DNA of 64,000 bases from NCBI GenBank assembly GCA_038093515.1, contig JBBPSI010000085.1, positions 1 through 64,000 on the forward strand, read 5' to 3'. The position numbers were made by a program, and so were the translations under genes. Below are positions 43,956 to 54,089 of this stretch, piece after piece. Position 1 is the stretch's first letter. Each line of letters opens with the position of its first letter. Origin of the DNA: Butyriboletus loyo (taxonomy: Eukaryota; Basidiomycota; Agaricomycetes; Boletales; Boletaceae). The notes under the pieces were generated by a model that was given only the letters and a program-made list of their open reading frames with translations, was not told the DNA's origin and did no database searches.

Positions 43956-44979
43956 CTTACAAGAAGAATCCAAAAAAGAAAAAGAAATATCAGGATTCAA
44001 TTTTGATTCAGAACAATCAGTATTTATTAATAAAAAGAAAAAAGTCTTCATACCTGAGGCACTTGGAATACAATCACTTAACATTTGTCATGATTCTCCT
44101 ATTGCTAGTCATTCAGGTCAAGCCTGAATGATGTATCTTCTCACACAACACTTTACATGGCCTGGTGTCACAAAAGATGTTAAACATTACATAGATAGCT
44201 GTCAAGCATGCATCCTCATGAAGGGTAAACAAAATGCACTGGCAGGAAAACTATCACTGCTTCCCATGGCCAATCACCCTTGGGAAGACATTTCCATTGA
44301 TTTTGTTACAGGACTTCCTCTTTCTAACAGCTTTGATGCCATTTGTATGATAGTCAATCATTTCTCCAAAGAAGTGGTTTACCTCCCTTGTATGATGACT
44401 ACCTCTTCTAAGGATCTATATTTAGAGACAATATTTGGTGTATTCATGGTCTTCCTCTTATGATAGTTTCAGACTATGGACCTCAGTTCATTTTGGACTT
44501 TACCATGGAGCTTTGCAAGCTTCTTGGCATTTCTCAGAAAATCTCTACAGCTTATCACCCTCAGTCTGATGGGCAAACCAAATGGATAAATAGAGAGATG
44601 GAACAATATTTACATACTTATATGGCTAAAAAAACAAACATGGGCTAAGTGGATTAAAATCACTCAGTTCAACCATAACAATTCCCTTACTACTGCCACT
44701 GGTACCATTCCATTCTCTATCACATGTAATTATTATCCACAAATCAATTTTGAGAAATCTTCCTCTACATTAGCTGGAGATTTTGCATGTATGGCTGGAA
44801 AGGCTCATGCCGAAGTTAAGGAGGCTCTAGAAGATGCTCAAAAGAGAATGGTATCACAGGCCAATAATAGACAATCAGCTGTGCTGGAATACAAACTGGG
44901 AGATAGAGTTTGGCTGAGTACAAAAAACTTGAAGTTACCATATACTGCCAGGAGACTCACACAGCATTGGATTGGTCCT
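43956..44979 (+). pseudogene. Element F: integrase
   Basis: The zinc-binding part is HFTWPGVTKDVKHYIDSCQAC. The catalytic core has SIDFVTGLPLSNSF (first Asp), SDYGPQF (second Asp) and AYHPQSDGQTKWINREMEQ, where the third acidic residue appears lost or altered. The C-terminal part is GDRVWLSTKNLKLPYTARRL. Frameshifts occur at about 44460 and 44640. Confidence 0.78.
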
Positions 44980-45466
44980 TGTTATAATACTATATTATTT
45001 CCATGTTTTCAGACTTGTCATTTCTACTTTCAAAGTCATATGACCTTGTGCACATGATCATGTCATGAGACAGTACATGTGACCAAGTCTAGACAGACCC
45101 TATGATGACATTGGTCCAGACCAGTCTATGACATCATCAGTCTAGACTATGACATCACACTTCATGTACTTAATCTCTGTTTACTTCTCTTCTTTCTGAT
45201 TGCCATATGCTTCTTAGTCTATCCATGTATGTATAGTAGATCATCACATGCACAGCTTGGTCCATGTGCTGTTCTGTACAATATATAAAGGCTAGTGGTT
45301 CAGGCTAAGTTCTCTTAGCTTTAACCACTTGTCTCATTTTCTGGAAATAGTTGAGAGATTAAGATCAAGCTACTCTTCTGTTATCATTGCCAGTGATTTG
45401 TGTATTACTGAAACAGTAGTAGAATTGCATGTGTGACTATTGGAGTTTACTCTAGCAATCATAACA
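44980..45466 (+). repeat. Degenerate LTR, family G-like
   Basis: It starts TGTTATAATACTATATT and follows the G LTR (CTTTCAAAGTCATATGACC, AATATATAAAGGC, TTAACCACTTGTCT) to about ATAACA at 45466. No target duplication was found. It abuts a second Tc1 fragment. Confidence 0.65.
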
Positions 45467-45837
45467 TTTTGAAGAAAGGATTGCTTCAAAGCATGGAGGA
45501 ATCTGGAATTCCAGAAGATGACATTATCTTTCAACAAGATAATGACCCCAAGCATACCTCTAGAAGAGCCCAAAGATGGTTTGAGGAGCATGGGATCAAG
45601 CTTCTGGATTGGCCTGCACAATCTCCTGACCTCAACCCCATTGAACACACTTGGAATCACCTCAAAAGATGTCTCTTAGCTTATAATAGTGCTCCTACAG
45701 GAGTTCATCAATTATGGGAAAGGGTGGTGGTAGAGTGGGGGAGGATTTCTATGGAACAGTGTCACAAATGGATAGAAAGCATGCCTAGAAGAGTTGAAGC
45801 AGTTATCAAGGCCAAGGGAGCTCATACCAAATGCTAG
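45433..45837 (+). pseudogene. Tc1/mariner transposase (second family), C-terminal fragment
   Basis: It carries GIPEDDIIFQQDNDPKHTS (second catalytic Asp), LDWPAQSPDLNPIEHTW (third acidic residue) and the conserved tail to KAKGAHTKC with a natural stop. The N-terminal two thirds are absent, cut off near the G-like LTR. The protein differs clearly from the Tc1 copy at 4561. Confidence 0.82.
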
Positions 45838-45857
45838 ATAGTTGGATTTTTGTAAAG

Positions 45858-46067
45858 TCAAAAAACTGTCCACATGACCTGTCATTTTTAAATAGCTGAC
45901 ATTCCATCAAACCGTATCCATATTACCTGATTCCTGGGCCAATAGAAGGCAATGAGCAGGTGCCTTATTTCATACACCCACTGCCTAGGGCTAGAATCAG
46001 GGATTATTGCATTGAGTGATATTTAATGTAAAACATGCAAACATGTGGACAGTTTTTTGAGCCACTG
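45858..46067 (+). repeat. Terminal block of the second Tc1 element
   Basis: A perfect 19-bp inverted pair (45858-45876 and 46042-46060, TCAAAAAACTGTCCACATG) brackets 165 bp. The outer end is ...GAGCCACTG followed by TA at 46068-46069. A degenerate second copy of the outer end lies near 46083-46125. Confidence 0.75.
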
Positions 46068-46278
46068 TATATTGCAATTAGTAAGAAACATGCAAACATT
46101 GGGACAGTTGTTTAAGCTACTGTATGTATCTCTTAGGTCAATTTTCATTGTAGAGAAAAACATGTAGATCTGCAAGACTGGTAGGAACCTCAAAAAAGTG
46201 CTGTCAAGAGTGCAATCATTTATGAATCATGTACTAGTTAAAGAGAACAGAGGAATGCTACAAAATAGTCAAACTCTA

Positions 46279-47623
46279 CTAGGAATATCCTGGCCTGGTC
46301 AAGTATACATTTCTTTCAAAAACTGCCCAGTCATTGCTTGAAAACTGTGACCAATCAGATAAGGATTGCACTTCATAAATATTACATATTGGCACCCAAC
46401 TGCTCCAAGCATCTGGTGAGGGAGGTATACAAGAATGCTCACTGATGTAGGCAGTGAGTTGTTTGTCATGTGGGTCATTGCATACCTCCAACCCATCCAC
46501 AGTTTGGCTGTCTTGTATCCATTTATGAATATGGTTGGTCCAATCAGTGTCATCCTCAATCACTGAATTGTAGGTACTTGAGGAAGGATTACTATCCTCT
46601 GAGTTGTGTGTTTGAATCCATTTGGCATATACCTCCTGTATTGACTCTATCATTGAGAGAGCACTGTGCAAACTTGAAACAATTTCACTAAGAAGTGTTA
46701 TTGTGTCAAGAAAGACAAGATTGCTGAGGTGCTCCAATTTTTGGCCTGTATTGAAGATGACAAAATGTGGGCAAATATGACTGGTAAGTAGACCAAGGTC
46801 GACAAAGGGTAATAGATAAGTGGTGTAACTGCCACTATTGATGTCTGGGAAGCAATGAATTGGCATATCCAATTCTGGTGTGGGAACAACATAATATTGA
46901 TAAGTTGATTCTGTGAAGATCTTTATGATTTTCAATCAGTCAAGTGTCTCAAGTAGCATGAAAAAAAACAGACCTCTGCAATGTTACTTCTTGTGCATTT
47001 ATCCTCTACATATATCTTTTTCAGCTTTTCTAGAACCTCAGCCTCAGGAAGTAGGATCCATTTTTGCTGATCAAAGAGAGTATGCCAATCATCTTGTACT
47101 GGGACTGATATCAGTACAATCAACTTTGAATAAACCCAAGGTACAACATACAATGCATCAGATTATACCTTGTGTTAAGATTCAATTCTTGAAGGCCCCA
47201 GGCACGCTCCAATTTCATCAGCTAAGGGTTGTGTTAAGTGATCTACAAATAAATCGAGCAAGATACAGATAGTACACACACCATTTTATGGTCAGTTGCT
47301 AGGTCTACGAGGTGACATAACTGGACAGGATCAGGCAGGTTGGTGACGAGACAGCGACCCTGATTCGGGTCGGAGTCGCGTGCTTGGTCTCGCTGCGAGC
47401 TAGTGATCGTATGCGTAATCTTCCTCGTTTTTGGCCCTCTGGCACTGTCACGGTGTTCTATGCTGCTGGGTGCACATCTCTTCATCGCTGAGCAAAAGTC
47501 AAACAGGAGTGAAAAGTCTGATGGGTGTTGTAGTACCGACCGCACAGATCTGGTTGGGAGAAAAGGGGGTGAAATGTTTGTAAGCAGGTGGCGAGTCTTT
47601 ACCGCCATCAAAGCGCACGACAC
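46279..47623 (-). pseudogene. HNH-nuclease-like protein, decayed
   Basis: Minus-strand fragments line up as one gene. 47623-47280 ends in RCLVTNLPDPVQLCHLVDLATD, like the first half of an HNH_2-type domain (C-x2-T-G and C-H-L). 47130-46970 holds DDWHTLFDQQKWILLPEAEV, like its second half (LH-LFD--W-I). 46930-46279 is a 200-residue C-terminal part (YYVVPTPELDMPIHCF onward). An intron-like gap with AG acceptor separates the last two. I could not find splice sites that keep the frame between the first two, so it is probably broken. The assignment rests on motif memory only. Confidence 0.45.
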
Positions 47624-47739
47624 TACAGCCTTTGAGAAATCGATTCAACAGGGCTATCTCAGTATACAGACGACTGTCAGATATCCTCATACACACTCGA
47701 AACCCATTAACTGAATCGCCACACTACGAGGAAGCCAAC

Positions 47740-49262
47740 AGTGGTACAGCAACATGAGGACCTCCAAACCCACCCCTCCCACGTCCCCTAAATCCTCCGC
47801 GCCCCTGTCCACGAGCAAATGTGACAACGAACCCCCCCCCCCCTCGCGTATTATTGAACTTTCCTCTTGGCGGGTGAGGCAACCCATCTCGACCATACGA
47901 TCCACGACCACGTACAGGCGGATTGTGGTGTCAGTGAGTTGCGCCAGCAATCTCTCCATCTTGGTTGTGAATGCCCGAACCCGATGCATCACATTGACTA
48001 TGGTCAGGAGAGGACAGACTCAGGACTCCTGTTGCGCTGTGACCGTTCGATCGTCCTCTTTCTCGCCCGTGGGTGGAGTCTCCTCGATTTCCGTGTCCAC
48101 CAGACATGTGGTTCGACACCAGTGCTGCTGACGAGCCTGTGGGTGCCGATGTACCCCCTACTGTTGCGTATGGTCCCTTTGGTTGGGATCCGTTCGCGAA
48201 ACCAGTGCCGCGTTGGGGTTCGCCATAATAGCAATAGGTGCGGATGTATGCCTACGTCCGTAGTGAGCATCGTGATATACATTATAGGACTGGAATCAGT
48301 GTGTACATGCCTTTGGGTAGCGGGTGGAAACCCGGCAACAGCTAGCTGGCCGAATAGTAGGGTATGGCCCAGGTTTGAAGGGCACGCTCAGGCGCGGTTT
48401 GGGGTGCCGACTTAGGGTGCGTTGAAGCTATGAACTGTGGAGTTCAAACACGAGTTGAACAGCACTGTCGATCCGCGATACTGGGAACACCTAGAAAAGT
48501 GTTGAGTAACCACGGACAAGATTTGGCAATAATTGCTCATGTACCTGTCGCCGAGGGTGACTCCCGCCATGAAAGGGACATCCCAGATAACTTCCATTGA
48601 TTTTGAGCGGAGTCCGATGGCGACGCCTTTCACGGACAATGGTACACCTCCAGAGTCCTGCACCATTGTCACGCGGTCACCTGCGTACGCTTCAATTTCT
48701 CCCAGTTTCTTTCGCGAGTTGATCAGAAAAGAGAGAAACAGGCTTAAATTCGCGGACCCCTTTTGATTTAAGCCGGTCTTTGGCCTCCTTGACGCGAGCG
48801 TCCGCGTTTTCGGCGAAAATGTCAGATGTGCGAGCCATGTCTGAAGGACACCTTAGTCCGTACGATGTAAGCAAAGCAAATCGAATCTTGGAATGGGAGA
48901 TTTCAGCTTGCACTCACGTATTAAATCAATTGTTCTTTCACTGAGCTTCCAATGTCGTCCCTCCTTCCGAGAATAGTTCATTACCTTCAAGCTCTTCGCC
49001 TCAAACTTGAGACTGAGGCCCAAGTTGATCTTCAAAGTGTCGGAAGCTAATACCATGAAACTAGACGTAATCTTGGACAGCGCTCGGCCGAACGCCTCCA
49101 TCACAGAGGCACAGCGATATATAGGGGGGAAGAAGTTTGGCAGAGAGGACGGGTGTACGGTCAGCTCTCCAGTACTGAACGAAAATTTTGGTGCTGGTTC
49201 CGAAGGTATTGCGCCGTTTTTCCTCGGCGCTCGGGCGGTGTTCGCGCACTAAAAAGGGCAGT
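47740..49262 (-). pseudogene. XRN1: XRN1-like 5'-3' exoribonuclease fragment
   Basis: Order on the minus strand matches the second half of XRN1. EEKRRNTFGTSTK is near 49210. LGLSLKFEAKSLKVMNYSRK and SERTIDLI lie at 49030-48920. After an intron-sized gap comes SDIFAENADARVKEAKDRL to FKPVSLFSDQLAKET (48835-48695). Then GDRVTMVQDSGGVPLSVKG and VIWDVPFMAGVTLGDR, an SH3-like region (48670-48540), and CSQYRGSTVLFNSCLN after a probable intron. A Gly/Arg-rich tail ends near 47750. Two internal blocks of the usual protein are missing, the frame changes several times, and the nuclease N-terminus is absent. It is a non-functional duplicate; the working gene must be elsewhere. Confidence 0.62.
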
Positions 49263-49265
49263 ACA

Positions 49266-49633
49266 GTTGATACGCTCATAATGCATAAGGTCGGGACCCG
49301 CCAAAACCCGATGCATTACCATGGATATGCAAGACGATGATGTGTGATGATGCGTGACAGTAGCGCTCGTATTAGTGCACGGTACAACGTGCTTATCTAG
49401 AGTCATCTGTTTTGCATCAGCAAACTGATTTTCAATCCTGGACGGTGCATGGCTGCCTGCTTGAGTGGTTCAATAGCTGTTAGAGCAGCCTCGGAATCAC
49501 CTTCAGCATCCATCACAGCACAAAGTGTTGGTCGCCAGTCTGCATCAGTGCAGCAGTTACCGAGATGAGCCTTGAGACGAGTCTCGGTGTTCGGTAATGA
49601 ATATTGAATCCTATGCATTATGAGCGTATCAAC
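49266..49633. repeat. MITE-like element with perfect 22-bp inverted ends
   Basis: The ends (49266-49287 and 49612-49633) are perfect reverse complements with core GATACGCTCATAATGCATA. The element is 368 bp. No target duplication is obvious. It separates the XRN1 fragment from the galactokinase gene and ends 80 bp before its start codon. A 71-codon frame on the minus strand inside it (49618-49403) is not recognised. Confidence 0.65.
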
Positions 49634-49713
49634 TTTATCTACATTACACTGTCATCGTATCTCACGCTGGTTGGTGGTCCGACACTGGAAGGCATCTACA
49701 ATTGGACACATCC

Positions 49714-51943
49714 ATGGCTGCCACTCTTCCTATTCCTGTATATACAAGTCTCCAGGAAGTGTACCAGAGCCTTGGTACCTCTCTGAAACACGCGTAAGTT
49801 CCCTGTTACTCCTTCACATTCAGGTGCCGAGTTTGACAAGCCCTCAGCGAACGCTGGGATAACCTTGTTCACGAGTTCAAGGTCAAGTTCGGACGAACAC
49901 CGGCTTATGTCGCGCGTGCGCCAGGACGTATCAAGTAAGTGGCGGCTCTGACCCATCCGACATTTATGCCGGTGATTTATTACTCACCTCCACTTCCCCA
50001 GTCTTATAGGTAGGCTTCTGTTCGGTGAGCTATACCATCCCGCTGATATCAATCGTGTGGCTTTCCAGGTGAACACATCGACTATTCCCTGTTTGGCGTC
50101 TTTCCCACTGCGATTGAACACGATGTTTTGATCGCATGTGCGCCGAGGACACCTGCCACAGTGAACCATCACGCTCCCGGGCACGTCGTCGCTGAGAATC
50201 TGCAGCGCAAGTACCCGCGTCGAGTCTTTGCGCCAACCCGTAAATCCCCGGTGGGACCTTTGCCCAAGGAAGCAGACGTGCCAGCTGACGCCGTCCATGT
50301 CGACTCATGGCACCTCGACATCCACACGACCCCGCTAGGTTGGGAGGGATACGTGAAAGCTGGGTACTACGTGCGTCGCATTGTCCATCCCATTCGTACT
50401 CTCTGTCCACGTGCTGAAGAGACATGACCCGTTTCAGGGAGTTTTGAACCACTACTTTAACGCTGGGTTGAACGGGCCCGAGTCGTTGCCTGTCCCTGTG
50501 GATTTGCTTGTGACAGGAACTGTTCCAGCTGGCTCAGGGCTGTCGTCAAGTGCAGCGATGGTTGTCTCGTCCACGCTGGCATTTTTGGCAGTCAACGGGA
50601 TCCTCGAAGACCCGACCGTCGCGCCGACCAAAGGCACTCTTGTAGAGATGGCCGTCGAGAACGAGAAACGTGTCGGTAAGTGGGCCTCATTCTACACCAT
50701 CAATCCTGTGCTCATCTCCGACAACGAAATGAAGGAGTCAACAGCGGAGGGTTCGTAATAAGTTCTCCTAGTCCCTTTCGCCACCATTTTATGCTCATGT
50801 TGTTCCACGCCCCAGAATGGATCAGGCAGCGTCCGTCATTTCTCTTGCAGGCTCTGCGCTCTACGTTTCCTTCTTCCCTAAACTTAGCGCCGAAACAATT
50901 CCTCTCCCTGGCCCTCGACCAGACCATCCTACTTTTCCGGCCGCGACGTTGGTCTGCGCGAACTCGCTCGTCGTATCGGATAAGGCGGTACATGCCAAGT
51001 ACCAGTACAACCTACGCGTCGTCGAATCACTCGGTGCCGCACGCGTACTTGCAGTTCGTCTCGGCGTCAAAGTGGGTCCGAGAGAGCGAGTCACATTGAG
51101 AGAGGTCATGGCGAGATTCATGGGCGAGCCAGAGGATCAAATGGAAGAGAATGTGGACAAGGTGACAGAGGGATTAGAGAGGATGGTGCAGGCAGTCGAG
51201 TGTTTGAGGCCAGAAGGTGCAGGCGATGGAGATCAGCTCGGGGTGACACTAGAGATGATGATCGAGTGGTCGGGCATGGGCGAGGCTCTGTTCAAAGACG
51301 TATACCTCTCGTGGGTTGAAGGTCGGCGGATCTCTTCGACCCTAGGTGCGATGCGAGTCCTGATTGCCCACAGTCGAGACCACGTACTTCCAATTGTACA
51401 AGCGGGCCAAGCACTGCTATTCCGAAGCGCTGCGTGTGCTCCAATTCCGCAATGTCTGTCTGACTGCGGAAAGATCACTAGCGGTTTACCAAGGCACCTC
51501 CGTGTTCGAGGCACTTGGAAAACTGATGAACGAATCTCAAGAAAGCTGTTCGAAGCTGTACGAATGTACCTGCCCGGAAGTAGACGAGCTCACCCAGCTC
51601 TCCCTCGCAGCTGGGGCCTACGGGAGCCGTGTCACAGGTACGATTATGTTATCCTATCAACGCCCACGCAAACGTCCCTGATACACTTCCATTAACGACA
51701 GGTGCAGGGTGGGGAGGGTGTACCGTGTCATTAGTTGACGAAGCTCAGGTCGACGCCTTCATTGCCAAGATCAAGGCGAGCTACGGTCCGTATCGGTATC
51801 TCGAAGGAGAGGCATTGCAAGAGGTTATTTTTGCGACGAAACCGAGCAGTGGTGTGTGTGGTACGTCGATACGTCGATACGTTTCAGCTTTCACCGCAGG
51901 GCTAATCTGTCTCCGTGCTACAGTATACAAGTTTACAGAATGA
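49714..51943 (+). CDS. GAL1: Galactokinase
   Basis: It phosphorylates galactose to galactose 1-phosphate, the entry step of the Leloir pathway, in the cytosol. Ten exons splice to 559 residues: 49714-49793, 49848-49934, 50002-50009, 50069-50370, 50438-50675, 50735-50750, 50816-51321, 51374-51637, 51702-51860, 51924-51943. Motifs are the galactokinase signature GRINLIGEHIDY (about residue 51-62), the GHMP ATP-binding loop PAGSGLSSSAA (about 188), GGMDQAASV (about 243) and TGAGWGGCTVSL (about 500). Exons 3 and 6 are only 8 and 16 nt; all junctions are GT-AG and the frame holds throughout. Length is close to yeast Gal1 (528). The next gene, a mutarotase, fits a galactose cluster. Confidence 0.9.
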
Positions 51944-52220
51944 ACGGTGTCGACGTCCTCGAGTGATGCTAAGCTCAGGCTATTGTTTATTGTATGATAA
52001 GTATCTGGATTTGACACTATTGTGTATGCTTTAGTACTGCGGAAAGGGGAGGGAAAAATAGGATCAAAGATAAGATAAGATACCAGCCGGGTGACTGGTT
52101 TCAATCGTGCGTCACGCGAGAGTGCGACATGGAGGGCGAATATAAGTAATCCAAGTGATTGACAATGGTACGCCCCTCGAGTTTTTCCGCCGCCACGAAC
52201 TCCCCCACCAGACATAGGCC

Positions 52221-54089
52221 ATGACCGACCCGTACACACCCATCTTGCTCTCTCTCCCGGGCTCGCTCACGCCGGCGTTGGCGGTCGAGGTAAGCCGATT
52301 CCATACTGCGGGAATGTGTTTCAAGTTGAATTCGACCCCCTTTGCATAATCGACGTAGGTCCTTCCCCATGGCGTCACCATCCATAGGATCATCGTTCAG
52401 GTCAACGGAAAGGTACGTATTGGATGAAGCTTTGATTTCTTATCATCGTACAACACACCTTCTCCTTTCCAGACACACGATATTGTCATCGGTCCGGAAG
52501 ATCCCAAGGACCATAGTGCAGTCAAGTACACGAACACCATCGTTGGGCGATACGCCAACCGTGTGCCCGCTGGGACGCACGTCGTCGAAAAGAATGGCAT
52601 CACATCCTCCTTTGAAGCGCTGGCAAACGGTGCGTTCGGACACTTCCTGTTGAAGCCTGAGTACTGCAGGACATCCCATTCACGCCTTTCCTCCGTATAT
52701 CTTGTACAGAAAGTCCCAATGTATCCCTTCACGGTGGCCCCGAGGGGTTTGACTTTGGTTTTTGGCAGAAGCTCGCACGGTTGGAGGACGCGACGCTCTT
52801 CACCAAGGCAGAAATACAGTCGATCGCAGCGAAAACAGATGCGAGCGCGGTTGTCTTCTCGTTCACGTCCCCCGATGGTGATCAGGGGTATAGTGGCACC
52901 CTATATCTAGAGACGCTCGTCGCAGTGCTACCGCCGGTGAAGCTAGAGCCTTCGACCATATCACAACACGAACTTGGGAGCATCGTCATCGTCTATCGTG
53001 CAAAGCTTGTCGACCTGCCTCAAGGTCAAAAGAAAGTGACGCCAATCAACCTCACGCAGGTATGTGCGGTGGAGTGCTTGAGTTTGCATATTCACTGTTC
53101 GTCAGCACTGGGGCTTTAATCTCGATGCCAGCCTGCAAGAGGGCGGAGAAATACTCAAGGTCTTGAACCACGATCTCACCATCAAGGTAGTCTATGTTTG
53201 ATGTCTATCCTGTTCTCTGGGGACTAAGTCGCCCATCGCTACCCCGTCAGGCAAGCCACATTGCTGAGCTACAGCCCAATTTCTTGCCCAGTGGACAATA
53301 CATCCCCGTGGCAGAGGCCAACAACAGCAGCGGCGCACACATTCATGACAACAAGCGCATTGGTGACGTTTTCCCTGGGATCGGCTATGGTACGTCAGCT
53401 AACGTACTTGTTCTGCCTCCAAAACTCGGGGCTATACTCACATTTTCTCTCTTTTGCAAGACCATTACTATTTATTGAGCCCTCGATCCTACCTCAAGGT
53501 GGTCTCCCCTCACTGGATTCCCCTTACCGAGTTCTCCGACACGCTGGATCTCGTCAGCGACATATTGAGCGTCCGAAATGACCCTGTATTAAAACTTTCC
53601 TCGGACAAGTCCGGGCTTGCCGTGGAGTTTGACTCGAACCGTAAGCATGCACGTTCCTCCCATGTTCGCGGTTCCGATGCGTTTTTGTTTCTAGAGGCCG
53701 GTTTGATGTTTTACACCAACAATCACGCCGATACCAAGGGGTACAGAAAGAAGATTCACGGTGGCACTGGACTTCAGGGAGACGGCTACGCTCCTCAATG
53801 TAAGCTGACGTTTCGATACCGGACGCAGAGTGGACCGCTGATTCTCTGCCCTCCCCTCTCTCTTTGTTCTTCATAGCCGCTGCATTCGTCGAGTTTCACG
53901 AGGTAAGATTAACGCTTCACAGTACTACTGTCTATCTTTTGTCTTTAACGGGGCGATACGTTCCAGCCGTTATCAGCGTTTCTGCATCCCACCAGCACGA
54001 GCACCGACACGTTGTTGACGTCGGACGAGATTTACAACAACTATGTCCGTGCGGACATCATATCGAGACCAAGCGAGACGAGAGAATGA
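52221..54089 (+). CDS. Aldose 1-epimerase (galactose mutarotase)
   Basis: It interconverts alpha and beta anomers of galactose or glucose and so feeds galactokinase. Exons 52221-52289, 52359-52412, 52473-52629, 52710-53059, 53106-53186, 53251-53389, 53461-53640, 53695-53799, 53877-53902 and 53967-54089 give 427 residues. Family motifs: GRYANRV, SLHGGPEGFD with the first active-site His, NLTQHWGFNL with the second His, and TNNHADTKGY to FVEFHEPLSA with the likely catalytic Glu near the end. The frame is kept at each junction. It lies 277 bp downstream of GAL1 on the same strand. Orientation and adjacency suggest coregulation, which the sequence alone does not prove. Confidence 0.88.

Larger units (their letters stand above)
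33291..44979 (+). mobile_element. Old AT-rich Ty3/gypsy element F, multiply interrupted
   Basis: Collinear protease, RT, RNase H and integrase fragments run on the plus strand at 33291-34482, 42105-42309, 42808-43514 and 43956-44979. They are separated by chromovirus E, an H-type LTR, a C-like LTR and, at the right end, a G-like LTR. Sequence and base composition differ clearly from the GC-rich chromoviruses. Its own LTRs are not identified, so the outer limits are approximate. Confidence 0.75.

Noticed and set aside
49403..49618. 71-codon minus-strand frame within the inverted-repeat element
   Set aside because: It is too short, unrecognised and confined to the repeat; not called as a gene.
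49801..49847. Reading GAL1 as frameshifted after residue 26
   Set aside because: The apparent 2-bp frameshift disappears if intron 1 uses the acceptor CCCTCAG at 49847, which gives an uninterrupted KHAERWDNLVHEFK.
50381..50758. Separate short GHMP-kinase gene
   Set aside because: It is exon 5 of galactokinase read through its flanking introns.
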